The position numbers were made by a program, and so were the translations under genes. Below the pieces are notes generated by a model. That model ran no database searches, had not been told where the DNA came from, and saw only the letters and a list, made by a program, of their open reading frames with translations. Below are positions 51,968 through 60,872 of a DNA stretch of 64,000 nucleotides, piece after piece (within the stretch, counting starts at the first letter, position 1; each line of letters starts with the position of its first letter). Source of the stretch: Bacillus sp. FSL K6-3431 (lineage in GTDB: Bacteria; Bacillota; Bacilli; Bacillales; Bacillaceae_C). The DNA lies in assembly GCF_038002605.1 (NCBI RefSeq), contig NZ_JBBOCT010000001.1, positions 3,844,001-3,908,000 of the forward strand. The letters run 5' to 3'.

Positions 51968-52793
51968 ATTGACAGGCGGCATGCTTTCTCGTATCTCATT
52001 TTATGGCATTTTAACAGCTGTATCGCTTATCATGATCGTGCCTTTCATATGGATGATTAATACATCCTTTAAGGATTCGACTAAAATCTTTAGCTTTCAG
52101 TTCATTCCCAGTCCATTTAGATGGGAAAATTATGTAGAGGTGTTAAAATCTACTCCATTTCATTTGTTTTATTTTAATAGTATCTATATTGCTGTTTTAG
52201 TGACAATTGGAACGATATTCTTAGGTTCTCTTGCGGGATATGCATTTGCTAAGCTGCAATTTCGCGGAAGCTCTTTTATGTTCCTTTGTTTATTAAGCAC
52301 AATGATGATTCCAGTTGAAGTAATTACCATACCGTTATTTTTGTTCATGAGAGATTTGGGATTTATTAATACACATATACCGTTGATTGTCATTCCAATT
52401 TTAGGTCCAGCAGGTGTGTTTGGCGTATTTGTAATGAGGCAGTTTTTCTTACTTGTGCCAAAGGAATTGGAGGAGGCGGCGAAATTGGACGGGTGCTCCT
52501 ATTTCCGCATCTTTTGGAACATCATGCTCCCTCTTGCAAAACCAGCAGTAGCTACATTAACTATTTTTACATTTTTAACAAGCTGGAATGAATTTTACGA
52601 ACCGCTTATTTACATCAATTCGAAGGAACTCATGACATTGCCAGTAGCATTGGCATTGTTTACAGATGAAGTAGGAACGAGATGGGAATTATTAATGAGT
52701 GCTTCTGTCATGGCAACTGTTCCATTATTAATTGTGTTTTTCTTTGCACAGAAGCAGTTTATCGAAGGTGTTGCGATGACAGGAGGAAAGTAA
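51957..52793 (+). CDS. Sugar ABC transporter permease 2 (operon 2)
   Basis: 278 residues, MalG/UgpE-type, six membrane segments. EAA loop as ELEEAAKLDGCSYFRIFWNIMLP, followed by FLTSWNEFYEPLIYI. Its start lies inside the end of permease 1, implying coupled translation. It pairs with that protein to form the channel. Confidence 0.92.
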   Translation: MNNKLTGGMLSRISFYGILTAVSLIMIVPFIWMINTSFKDSTKIFSFQFIPSPFRWENYVEVLKSTPFHLFYFNSIYIAVLVTIGTIFLGSLAGYAFAKLQFRGSSFMFLCLLSTMMIPVEVITIPLFLFMRDLGFINTHIPLIVIPILGPAGVFGVFVMRQFFLLVPKELEEAAKLDGCSYFRIFWNIMLPLAKPAVATLTIFTFLTSWNEFYEPLIYINSKELMTLPVALALFTDEVGTRWELLMSASVMATVPLLIVFFFAQKQFIEGVAMTGGK

Positions 52794-52834
52794 GCTCCTA
52801 ATGAAGGTAATATTATGAAAAGGACGTGTTTATT

Positions 52835-54175
52835 TTGAAAAGAGATCTTGACTATGATGTCGTCGTTGTCGGCGGTGGGCCAGCTGGAATTAATGCAGCT
52901 ATAGCATCAGGAAGAGCCGGTGCAAAGACATTGCTTGTAGAAAGATATGGATTTTTAGGTGGGATGTCGACGGTTGCGCTTGTTTATCCGTGGATGACTT
53001 TTCACACTAACTCTGGAAATCATGTCATCAAAGGGATTGCGCAGGAAGTTGTTGATCGATTGATGGCCATTGATGGTTCCCCAGGGCATTTGCGGGATAC
53101 AGTAGGATTTACGTATACAGTTACACCGTATCATCCTGAAAAATATAAGATGGTAGCGTTAGACATGCTGGAAGAGGCAGGAGCGGATGTATTGGTTCAT
53201 AGTTTCGTAGATAAGGTGGAGGTAGATGGGAATAAAATTACCTCGGTTAATCTTACAACAAAGTCTGGACCAATCCGTGTATCTGCCAAACAATTTGTAG
53301 ATACGTCCGGTGATGCTGATGTAGCTTATCTATCAGGTGCACCTTGTTTACAAGGGAGAGACAGTGATCATCAAACACAACCAATGACGATGAAGTTTAG
53401 AATGAGGGGCGTCAACTTACAGAGAATTAAGGAAGAGATGAAAGCCAATCCTGGTAACTTTTATCGGAAGACACCTATTGCTGAATTGGATGAGTTGCCA
53501 CTAACTGGCGTGCAAGGATTCTACAAGGAATGGAATGAATCGGGTATCGCAATCAATCGCGACCAAATTTTATTTTTTGCTGGACCTGAGGACGACGAAG
53601 TATTGGTTAATTGCACCAGAGTCCAAGGATTGGATGGAACGAATGTGTTCGACCTATCTGCAGGAGAAAAAGAAGGTAGAAAGCAGATGTTAATAATCGC
53701 TGAATTCCTGCAAACGAAAATTCCTGGTTTTGAAAAAGCATCGATCTCCGCAGTAGGCTCACAAATCGGTATTAGAGAAACGCGGAGAATCGATGGTCTA
53801 TATGCACTTACTTTGGATGATGCAGTAAATGGAAAGAAATATGAGGATACGATTGCGCTAAGCGGCTATCCGATTGATATTCACGATCCAACTGGGAAAG
53901 GTGTGCAGGCCAATGACATCGAGGGCGATGGAAGCTATGGTATTCCATATCGATGCCTTGTTCCGAAAGTGATTGATAATTTGCTAATGGGTGGAAGATG
54001 CATCTCGACGACTCATGAAGCATTGGCGACAACAAGATTAACACCAAGCTGTATGGCTACAGGGCAAGCAGCAGGAACTGCCGCGGCTTTGTCGATAAAA
54101 GCTGGAGTGGCGCCAAGAGACTTAGATATTGTAAAACTTAAAAGTTATTTAGTGGAGCGTGGGGTAGTTTTATAA
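52835..54175 (+). CDS. FAD-dependent oxidoreductase
   Basis: About 446 residues. N-terminal FAD-binding Rossmann motif YDVVVVGGGPAGINAAIASGRAGAKTLLVE, then GFLGGMSTVALVYPW, FVDTSGDADVAYLSGAP and, near the C-terminus, NLLMGGRCISTTHEALATTR, all typical of the FAD_oxidored (PF12831) family found in sugar operons. It probably oxidises a hydroxyl or amine on the imported compound. The frame opens with GTG at 52826; TTG at 52835 has the better distance from AAAGGA. Cytosolic. Confidence 0.87.
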   Translation: MKRDLDYDVVVVGGGPAGINAAIASGRAGAKTLLVERYGFLGGMSTVALVYPWMTFHTNSGNHVIKGIAQEVVDRLMAIDGSPGHLRDTVGFTYTVTPYHPEKYKMVALDMLEEAGADVLVHSFVDKVEVDGNKITSVNLTTKSGPIRVSAKQFVDTSGDADVAYLSGAPCLQGRDSDHQTQPMTMKFRMRGVNLQRIKEEMKANPGNFYRKTPIAELDELPLTGVQGFYKEWNESGIAINRDQILFFAGPEDDEVLVNCTRVQGLDGTNVFDLSAGEKEGRKQMLIIAEFLQTKIPGFEKASISAVGSQIGIRETRRIDGLYALTLDDAVNGKKYEDTIALSGYPIDIHDPTGKGVQANDIEGDGSYGIPYRCLVPKVIDNLLMGGRCISTTHEALATTRLTPSCMATGQAAGTAAALSIKAGVAPRDLDIVKLKSYLVERGVVL

Positions 54176-54217
54176 GCGGCAGTGAATCTTAAACTTTAGG
54201 GTGGAGGAGAATCTAGA

Positions 54218-55867
54218 ATGGCACTTTTGAAAAAGGCTTTTTTCGTAAGTTTGGGAGTCTTTTTACTTAGTAGTTCAATAGGTAATGTGAAGGCAGCACA
54301 GAAAAAGAAACCATTAGCTACAATTCTCATGGTTCCTCTAGACGATCGACCTGCTAATATATATTTTCCACAGCAAGTAGGGGAATCCGCTGGGATTGAG
54401 GTAATAACTCCACCGAAGGAAATAATAGGACATTTTACTAATCCCGGTGATGGTGAAAAGATAAGTCAATGGTTATTAGATAATGGTAAGAAAGCGGATG
54501 GGTTTGTCATTTCTACCAGTATGCTAGCGTATGGAGGATTGGTTGCTTCGAGAACAGGGACCAAGTCGTTAGAGGATGCGACAGTTGATATTCAAGTTAT
54601 CAAGGAACTGAAAGCTATGTACCCTGATAAACCTGTATATGTGTATGATACTATTCAAAGATTAGCTGTTACGGCCATCAATGAAGAGTACGCAAAATAC
54701 TATACATTGATCAGCGAGTGGGCTATTTTATACGATAAAGTAGTGAACTTGGATATGCCTGGGAAGGAAAGACTAGCTGAATTGGAATCTATCATTCCTA
54801 TTTCGGTACTAGAGGATTACAAAAATGCTCGGGACAGAAATCATACGATTAATAAACGAATGATAGACTGGGCAGATCAAGGATATATTGACTACTTAAT
54901 ATTATCCCAGGATGATGCTGCTCCTTATGGATTACATCGAGCGGAAAGAGAGTTGCTACTTGAAAAAGTGAATGCGCTTGATGTGGAAGAAAAAGTAGCT
55001 GTGTTTCCTGGAGCAGATGAAGTTGATGTAGTGTTAGTTTCTCGTTTTGTTAATGACCTTTTCGGTAGCTCACCGTCTTTCTTTATTGAATACGGGGGAA
55101 TCGATGGAAAGGACTGGATTGCCCCATTTGAAGATACTACATTTGATTATAACGTTAGGAAACATATTGTAGCATCTGGTGGAATCATAGTTGAGGATGA
55201 ACAGAATGTGGATATCCATCTTTTGCTAAATACCCCATCTGAACGTGCGGAAGCTAGAAGTCAGGATATCAATAACTTTGTGAAAAGAATAGGTGATTTA
55301 ACTGTAGCAGGTAAGCAAGTTGCGATAGGAGATGTACTGATTGTAAATAAAGCGGATGAAGCGTTTGTTACGGAACTTGCTGATAGAGTCGATATAACAA
55401 AACTACTTTCATATAGTGGTTGGAACACTGCTGGAAATGCACTGGGAATAACAGTAGGTCATGCTGCTTCACGCTTTGCTTTTATCGAGCAAACATCTGG
55501 TTTCGGTGTTCCTGTATATGAACAAGCCGCAAAGTCACATTATGAATTTTTACTACACAGATTTGCCAAGGACCAGGGATATAAAAATATCGTTCATCCA
55601 GCTGCAAGAGAATTTATTATAGACATTGGAGCTAGTGAGTGGGATTTAGGCGATAAATATGAACCAGTGAATGATTTCGTGGTCGACAAATTAACAAGTG
55701 AAACAGAAAATTGGTATCAATATTTTAATGGGAAAAAGGTCTATATCGGATCAAGAGGAAACAAAGCTTTCTATAAAACCATCGCATCTCTTGAAAGTGT
55801 GCACGTAAAACTTCCGTGGCCACGAATTTTTGAGGCCGAACTTGAGCCAGAATTGACGTTGAAGTAG
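54218..55867 (+). CDS. DUF4127-family protein with an N-terminal signal peptide
   Basis: 549 residues. The family start ATILMVPLDDRPANIYFPQQ and the blocks DGFVISTSMLAYGGLVASR, YVYDTIQRLA, LILSQDDAAPYGLH, VFPGADEVDVVLVSR and SGWNTAGNALGITVGHAASR identify DUF4127. Before the domain is a clear signal peptide (MALLKKAFFVSLGVFLLSSS ... VKA) without a lipobox, so the protein is probably exported. No activity has been established for the family as far as I know; conserved Asp, Arg and His suggest a hydrolase or lyase. GGAGG precedes the ATG. Confidence 0.85.
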   Translation: MALLKKAFFVSLGVFLLSSSIGNVKAAQKKKPLATILMVPLDDRPANIYFPQQVGESAGIEVITPPKEIIGHFTNPGDGEKISQWLLDNGKKADGFVISTSMLAYGGLVASRTGTKSLEDATVDIQVIKELKAMYPDKPVYVYDTIQRLAVTAINEEYAKYYTLISEWAILYDKVVNLDMPGKERLAELESIIPISVLEDYKNARDRNHTINKRMIDWADQGYIDYLILSQDDAAPYGLHRAERELLLEKVNALDVEEKVAVFPGADEVDVVLVSRFVNDLFGSSPSFFIEYGGIDGKDWIAPFEDTTFDYNVRKHIVASGGIIVEDEQNVDIHLLLNTPSERAEARSQDINNFVKRIGDLTVAGKQVAIGDVLIVNKADEAFVTELADRVDITKLLSYSGWNTAGNALGITVGHAASRFAFIEQTSGFGVPVYEQAAKSHYEFLLHRFAKDQGYKNIVHPAAREFIIDIGASEWDLGDKYEPVNDFVVDKLTSETENWYQYFNGKKVYIGSRGNKAFYKTIASLESVHVKLPWPRIFEAELEPELTLK

Positions 55868-55913
55868 TACAAGTGTCTAGCACATCTCCAATTATGCCGG
55901 AGAAATTTATTCA

Positions 55914-55936
55914 GGCCGGATTTTCCGGTCTTTTTT
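55914..55936 (+). terminator. Terminator between the DUF4127 and SIS genes
   Basis: GGCCGGA pairs with TCCGGTC, followed by TTTTTT. The SIS gene starts 36 bp later and may depend on read-through or a separate promoter. Confidence 0.75.
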
Positions 55937-55971
55937 CGATATCTATCAATAGGAGAAAGGGGCCATATATC

Positions 55972-56700
55972 ATGATAGATTCCTATTTTGCAAAGATCAC
56001 TGAACGGTTAAATATCGTATTGGAAAAAGAAAAAGCGAGTATGAAAAAAGCAGCGGTAGAAATAGTGAAAGCTATTAAAAAAGGTGGGGTTGTTCAGTTA
56101 TTTGGTTGTGGACACTCTCATATTTTAGCGGAAGAAGCTTTTTATAGAGCAGGTGGACTGGTTCCAATCAAACCAATTTTTCATGAACCGCTGATGCTTC
56201 ATGAAAGGGCCCTGCTTTCATCAGAGCTAGAAAGAAGGGACGATTATGCTTTGTCCTTTATGGAAAATCAAGATATTCAAAAGAAAGATATCATGATTAT
56301 TATTTCAACATCGGGTCGTAACCCGGTCCCAATCGATGTAGCCATCATTGCAAAGGATAAAGGAGCATTTACAATCGGGATTACATCCGTTGAATATTCG
56401 AATAGTCAGCCATCCCGCCATGCATCTGGGAAACTTCTACACGAAGTTGTTGATCTAGTTATTGATAACCATTCTGTCATCGGCGATGCAATCCTAACCC
56501 ATGAAAAAGTAGCTGTGCCATTTTCCCCGACATCAACAGTGATTGGTGCAACAACCATCCATGCCATATTTGCTGAGGTGATCGTACAGATGGCGGAAAA
56601 CGGACTTCGGCCACCAATATTTCTAAGTGCAAATATCGAAGGTGGAGACGAGCATAATAAATCAATGTTAGAGAAGTATGGTGAGAGAATTTCATGGTAG
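55972..56700 (+). CDS. SIS-domain sugar isomerase-like protein
   Basis: 242 residues from ATG 55972, preceded by AGGAGAAAGG; the longer frame from 55873 runs through the terminator and is not likely. The SIS fold binds phosphosugars: GGVVQLFGCGHSHILAEEAFYRAGG, IMIIISTSGRNPVPIDVA and HDxxS-like VIDNHSVIGDAIL. It resembles the UPF0309 group of Bacillus proteins. These are amino-sugar or ketose phosphate isomerases or deglycases; the substrate is unknown. Last gene of ABC operon 2. Confidence 0.85.
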   Translation: MIDSYFAKITERLNIVLEKEKASMKKAAVEIVKAIKKGGVVQLFGCGHSHILAEEAFYRAGGLVPIKPIFHEPLMLHERALLSSELERRDDYALSFMENQDIQKKDIMIIISTSGRNPVPIDVAIIAKDKGAFTIGITSVEYSNSQPSRHASGKLLHEVVDLVIDNHSVIGDAILTHEKVAVPFSPTSTVIGATTIHAIFAEVIVQMAENGLRPPIFLSANIEGGDEHNKSMLEKYGERISW

Positions 56701-56913
56701 AGCGGGATTTTCATAAACGGAGGTAACTTAGTATATAGGGATACCCGAGTCAAACATGCTCAATGTGAATGACTTCCTATGATGATGTATATTCAATCTT
56801 AATGAAGTGTTAGATACTTTAAGCGTAACATTTAAATGACTTCATAGGTGCCAATTCCTCTTCAATCATGTAAGATTAATAAATAAAGGAATCAATGATA
56901 AGGAGAGGAATAC

Positions 56914-57423
56914 ATGTTCAGTTCACGTATTGCAAATGCATTAAATCAGCAGATGAACAATGAATTTGAAGCTGCTCAATCCTATATGGCCATGGCTGCT
57001 TATTGCGAATATAATAGCTATGGAGGATTTGCGCACTTTTATCTACAACAGGCGATTGAAGAGCGTTTCCATGGTATGAAAATATATCAATATTTGAATG
57101 ACCGTGGGGTTCATGCAGAATTCACTGGAGTGAATGCACCGAAAATAAATTTCGAATCCATTTTGAATACTTTTGAATCGGCATTGCAACAGGAAAAAAC
57201 AGTAACTAAAGATATCTACGCATTGACTGACCTGGCTTGGGAAGAAAAAGAACATGCAACTATTTCATTTTTACAATGGTTCTTAGATGAACAAGTGGAA
57301 GAAGAAGCTAGCTTTGATACACATATCGAATATTTGAAACGAATCGGCGAAGATAAGAATGCCCTATATATCTATGAAAAAGAACTGGGCCAACGTTCAT
57401 TCACCGCAGAAAATGAAGCTTAA
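56914..57423 (+). CDS. ftnA: Ferritin
   Basis: 169 residues, non-haem ferritin that oxidises and stores iron in a 24-subunit shell. Ferroxidase ligands are recognisable: Glu in [18 protein letters not shown], the EERFHGMK Glu-x-x-His, and [19 protein letters not shown] with the second Glu and Gln positions. Four-helix bundle with a short fifth helix. AAGGAGAGG precedes the ATG. Monocistronic, with a strong terminator. I do not see a convincing Fur or PerR box upstream. Confidence 0.95.
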   Translation: MFSSRIANALNQQMNNEFEAAQSYMAMAAYCEYNSYGGFAHFYLQQAIEERFHGMKIYQYLNDRGVHAEFTGVNAPKINFESILNTFESALQQEKTVTKDIYALTDLAWEEKEHATISFLQWFLDEQVEEEASFDTHIEYLKRIGEDKNALYIYEKELGQRSFTAENEA

Positions 57424-57436
57424 GGGCATATAGTCA

Positions 57437-57477
57437 AAAGCGTCTCCGACTGAGTTGTTTAGGAGATGCTTTTTTTA
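57437..57477 (+). terminator. Ferritin terminator
   Basis: AAGCGTCTCC pairs with GGAGATGCTT around a 15-base loop; TTTTT follows. 57478-57790 shows no gene; it must contain the glmS promoter. Confidence 0.85.
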
Positions 57478-57791
57478 TCCGTAAGAACTTTCTTTAGAAA
57501 TGCAAAAACGACAATTCATCTACTATTCTTCAAGAATGTGGCCGATTTACCACAGTAATATACCGATTGTACAGTGAAAGACATTTGAATGCTATAGCAA
57601 CACATCACTAATCAAGGCATAATATAATTTGAATCACTCTGTTTATCATTAGTGATGGATCATGTGAATTTGGAAATAATGTATTCAATTATAACTAACT
57701 GTTATTGACTAAAGGAAAACATGTATAGTATGATATTTTTGTTTCACTTTTTTACTTTAGAAGCGAAAGGAGCATAGCTGTTTTAAAAATA

Positions 57792-58162
57792 AAAGCGCCA
57801 GCACTAATCTAATGAGGAACTTCCGTATGGAGGAAGTCGATATTTCTTTGAGGTCCAGAAGAGTGACATTCATAGCCCAATATTTCTTCGAAAGTTGTGG
57901 GCTGACTAGGAAGATATCTGGCTATAGGTGTAAGGGGATTCGAGATAAGGTTGATCCGTTCAGTGGAATGTTGTACCACAATGCGATTCATTTTATGATT
58001 GTCACCCCTGGTCAAGCGCCTTCCGTACTTAGATTAGTAGACGAGGTGGAGGTTTATCGAACGTTCGGCGGATGCCTCCCAGTTGTGCTACACAGCTGAA
58101 ATTTCTTTCTTAAATCACTGAGGCGACTCGGTGGACAATGGAAAGGAAATGAGCACATAAAA
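57792..58162 (+). ncRNA. glmS ribozyme with enlarged P1 domain
   Basis: Self-cleaving riboswitch activated by glucosamine-6-phosphate. AAAGCGCCAG places the cut between A57794 and G57795. The core at 58040-58080 (GACGAGGTGGAGG, TTATCGA, TTCGGCGGATGCCTCCC) and the P3-P4 part (TTAAATCACTGAGGCGACTC, then GGTGGACAATGG) match the known consensus. P1 is ACTAATCTAA (57803-57812) with its exact complement at 58029-58038. About 216 nt lie in the P1 loop where relatives have a short loop; they contain several further hairpins (for example 57877-57906). Confidence 0.92.
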
Positions 58163-58201
58163 AAACAGAGATGAGGGGGCAGGTGTGCCCCCGTGCTTGC
58201 T

Positions 58202-58220
58202 TGCCTCCTTATTAGGGAGG
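58202..58220 (+). promoter_or_regulatory. Hairpin covering the glmS ribosome binding site
   Basis: CCTCC (58204-58208) can pair with GGAGG (58216-58220), the Shine-Dalgarno of glmS. Just upstream GGGGGCA...TGCCCCC (58176-58195) is another stem. Confidence 0.5.
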
Positions 58221-58228
58221 AAATAACT

Positions 58229-60031
58229 ATGTGCGGTATTACAGGGTATATTGGAGCAACTGATTCAAAGGAGATTTTATTAAGAGGCTTGGAAAAGCTT
58301 GAATATAGAGGGTATGATTCTGCGGGTATTGCAGTAAGTAATGAGAATGGCGTCCATATTTTTAAAGAAAAGGGACGGATTGCCGATTTAAGAAGTGCCG
58401 TAGACGGAGAAATCTTTGCACAGGCTGGAATCGGACATACACGCTGGGCAACCCATGGCGTACCAAGCTATATCAATGCGCATCCACATCAAAGTACATC
58501 AGGTCGTTTCACTTTGGTTCATAATGGAGTCATTGAAAATTACACATTAATACAGAGGGATTATTTGCAAGACGTAGAATTTCAAAGTGATACGGATTCA
58601 GAAGCTATTGTTCATCTGATTGCTAAGTTTGCAGATGAGGGACTAGAAATAGAAGATGCCTTTCGTAAAACTTTGAATCTATTAAAAGGTTCCTATGCAA
58701 TTGCCCTGCTTGATGTGGAAACACCTGATATTATTTTCATTGCGAAAAACAAAAGCCCTTTGCTTGTTGGTGTTGGAGATGGGTTTAATGTTGTGGCTAG
58801 TGATGCGATGGCGATGATACAAGTAACGGATACATTCATTGAGTTGATGGATAAAGAAATGGTCATCTTAAAAAAGGACGATATAGCGATCAAAAACCTT
58901 CAAGGTGAAACCGTAACTCGAGCGCCATATAAAGCGGAAATCGATGCGGGAGATATCGAAAAAGGAACATATCCTCACTATATGCTCAAGGAAATTGATG
59001 AACAGCCCCTTGTTATCCGGAAAATCATACAGGCTTACCAAAATGAAAAAGGTAAGCTTGAGGTTGCTGATGATATTAAAGAAGCGATGAAGGAAGCTGA
59101 CCGTATTTATATTCTTGCTTGCGGAACGAGCTATCATGCCGGTCTTGTAGGAAAGCAATTTATTGAAAATATGGCGGGAATTCCTGTAGAAGTGCATGTA
59201 TCAAGTGAGTTTAGCTACAATATGCCACTTCTTTCAGCAAAACCATTGTTTATTTTTATTTCACAAAGTGGAGAAACTGCTGACAGCAGAGCGGTTCTTG
59301 TTCGGATTAAAGAAATGGGACATAAAGCGCTCACGATTACCAATGTTGCTGGTTCTACTCTTTCACGTGAAGCTGACTATACGATGCTTCTGCATGCTGG
59401 GCCAGAAATCGCAGTCGCTTCCACAAAAGCATATACTGCGCAAATTGCGGTAATGGCAATTCTTGCAGATGTAACAGCAAAATTTCGTGGATGTAATCTG
59501 ACATTCGATTTAATTCATGAACTTGGCATCATTGCTAACGCAATGGAAATGCTTTGCGACGAGAAAGAAGAGTTTGAAAAGATTGCAAGTGAATTCCTAC
59601 CATTTACACGTAATTGCTTCTTTATTGGCCGTTCTCTCGACTATTTTGTTTGCCTCGAGGGAGCATTAAAGCTAAAAGAAATTTCATACATCCAAGCAGA
59701 AGGATTCGCTGGCGGAGAACTGAAGCATGGAACAATCGCGTTGATTGAAGAAGGAACACCTGTTATCGCCCTTGCTACACAAGAAAACGTCAATTGGAGC
59801 ATCCGCAGCAACGTGAAAGAAGTAGCTGCCCGCGGTGCCAACCCCTGCATCATCTCGATGAAAGGCTTGGAAACAGCAGAAGATCGTTTTCTTTTACCAA
59901 AAGTAAATGAATTACTAACACCTCTTATCTCTGTAATCCCGCTCCAACTCATCGCATACTACGCATCCTTACACCGCGGCTGTGACGTGGATAAACCAAG
60001 GAATTTAGCGAAAAGTGTGACGGTGGAGTAA
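58229..60031 (+). CDS. glmS: Glutamine--fructose-6-phosphate aminotransferase (isomerising)
   Basis: 600 residues, the standard length. Makes glucosamine-6-phosphate from fructose-6-phosphate and glutamine, the first step to UDP-GlcNAc and cell wall. The start must be ATG 58229 so that Cys2 (MCGITGYIG) becomes the N-terminal nucleophile; the longer frame from 58193 runs through regulatory RNA. Glutaminase domain to about 240, then two SIS domains ([34 protein letters not shown]) and the conserved end [13 protein letters not shown]. That last segment is the classical Tn7 target-recognition site in bacteria. Confidence 0.97.
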   Translation: MCGITGYIGATDSKEILLRGLEKLEYRGYDSAGIAVSNENGVHIFKEKGRIADLRSAVDGEIFAQAGIGHTRWATHGVPSYINAHPHQSTSGRFTLVHNGVIENYTLIQRDYLQDVEFQSDTDSEAIVHLIAKFADEGLEIEDAFRKTLNLLKGSYAIALLDVETPDIIFIAKNKSPLLVGVGDGFNVVASDAMAMIQVTDTFIELMDKEMVILKKDDIAIKNLQGETVTRAPYKAEIDAGDIEKGTYPHYMLKEIDEQPLVIRKIIQAYQNEKGKLEVADDIKEAMKEADRIYILACGTSYHAGLVGKQFIENMAGIPVEVHVSSEFSYNMPLLSAKPLFIFISQSGETADSRAVLVRIKEMGHKALTITNVAGSTLSREADYTMLLHAGPEIAVASTKAYTAQIAVMAILADVTAKFRGCNLTFDLIHELGIIANAMEMLCDEKEEFEKIASEFLPFTRNCFFIGRSLDYFVCLEGALKLKEISYIQAEGFAGGELKHGTIALIEEGTPVIALATQENVNWSIRSNVKEVAARGANPCIISMKGLETAEDRFLLPKVNELLTPLISVIPLQLIAYYASLHRGCDVDKPRNLAKSVTVE

Positions 60032-60097
60032 GGAGAACGGATCTAAAAAGTTTATTTGTGGCTTCGAAATAAAATTGAACTGTTTATAAAAAAGATG

Positions 60098-60143
60098 AAC
60101 CGGAATTTCCTATCTCTATAAAGAAGGGATTTCGGTTTTTCTT
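60098..60143 (+). terminator. glmS terminator
   Basis: AACCGGAATTTCC pairs with GGGATTTCGGTT; TTTCTT follows. Confidence 0.75.
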
Positions 60144-60241
60144 ATGGATTAAGAACTTGTTAAGTGATAATAAAGTTATTCCATTAAAGGGCCATTTAAT
60201 CAGGTAACAGTAAATAAAATAGACAAGTAAAAGAAATACCC

Positions 60242-60282
60242 CCTGAATCGTATTAAATTGACAATACGATTCAGGTTTTTTT
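60242..60282 (+). terminator. Orphan terminator
   Basis: CCTGAATCGTATT pairs perfectly with AATACGATTCAGG, then TTTTTTT. No gene ends just upstream; 60144-60426 otherwise contains only a GGGCC-type repeat (60181). Confidence 0.75.
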
Positions 60283-60426
60283 CTTTTTAGAAGACCTCTA
60301 GATTACTTATCTAGTGCTTATTTTAATTAACGGATCAAGTGGAATACTAAAGTTGCTGATGCTTCCTCTCTAAGTTGTATTCGTCTCGATTTGCTTTCTC
60401 AATATTGCACCTAACATAACAATCGT

Positions 60427-60448
60427 ATATTGTTGTATTCAACAATAT
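60427..60448. promoter_or_regulatory. Candidate ArsR-type operator
   Basis: ATATTGTTG and CAACAATAT form a perfect nine-base dyad with a 4-base centre, 50 bp before the ArsR-family gene. Confidence 0.65.
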
Positions 60449-60497
60449 GGTTCATCAACTTAAACCATTAAACTGATTTTCGGAGGTATTTTACTGA

Positions 60498-60833
60498 ATG
60501 AATAAACAGGACCAACTAAAAATGATCAAAGAGGATTTTATTAATTGTCAAAAAGTACTATTGGCAATTGGTGATGAAACACGTCAATCGATCTTGTTAG
60601 TTCTAATGGGGACGGATTGTCAAACAGGATTACGTGTGGGTGAAATCACTGAACAAACACATCTTTCTCGACCTGCTGTGTCCCATCATCTTAAGGTTTT
60701 ACGAGATGCCGGTGTTATTTTAATGCGTAAAGAAGGGACTAAAAACTTTTATTATATTAATGTACGTACAGAATTAGGTTTATTAAGAACGCTTGTGTTG
60801 GATATTGATAAGTTCATGCAGAACTTTTATTGA
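60498..60833 (+). CDS. ArsR-family transcriptional regulator
   Basis: 111 residues, a single winged helix domain (LLAIGDETRQSILLVLM ... RVGEITEQTHLSRPAVSHHLKVLRDAGVILMRKEGTKNFYYI). It has no Cys-x-Cys metal site in the recognition helix, so it is probably not an arsenic or metal sensor. It lies 39 bp upstream of an oxidoreductase gene and would repress both through the dyad at 60427. The inducer is perhaps a reactive electrophile or quinone, judged from the partner. Confidence 0.9.
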   Translation: MNKQDQLKMIKEDFINCQKVLLAIGDETRQSILLVLMGTDCQTGLRVGEITEQTHLSRPAVSHHLKVLRDAGVILMRKEGTKNFYYINVRTELGLLRTLVLDIDKFMQNFY

Positions 60834-60872
60834 AATGATGGAATTTAAACAGATTATTTGGAGGTATAGGCT

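Noticed and set aside
58013..58020. Second AAGCGCC as an alternative ribozyme cleavage site
   Set aside because: It would leave no P1 partner, whereas the site at 57794 gives a perfect 10-bp P1 and the consensus GCGCCAG.
57812..58099. 95-codon reading frame inside the glmS leader
   Set aside because: It lies across the ribozyme P1 insert and catalytic core, has no ribosome binding site and matches no protein pattern.
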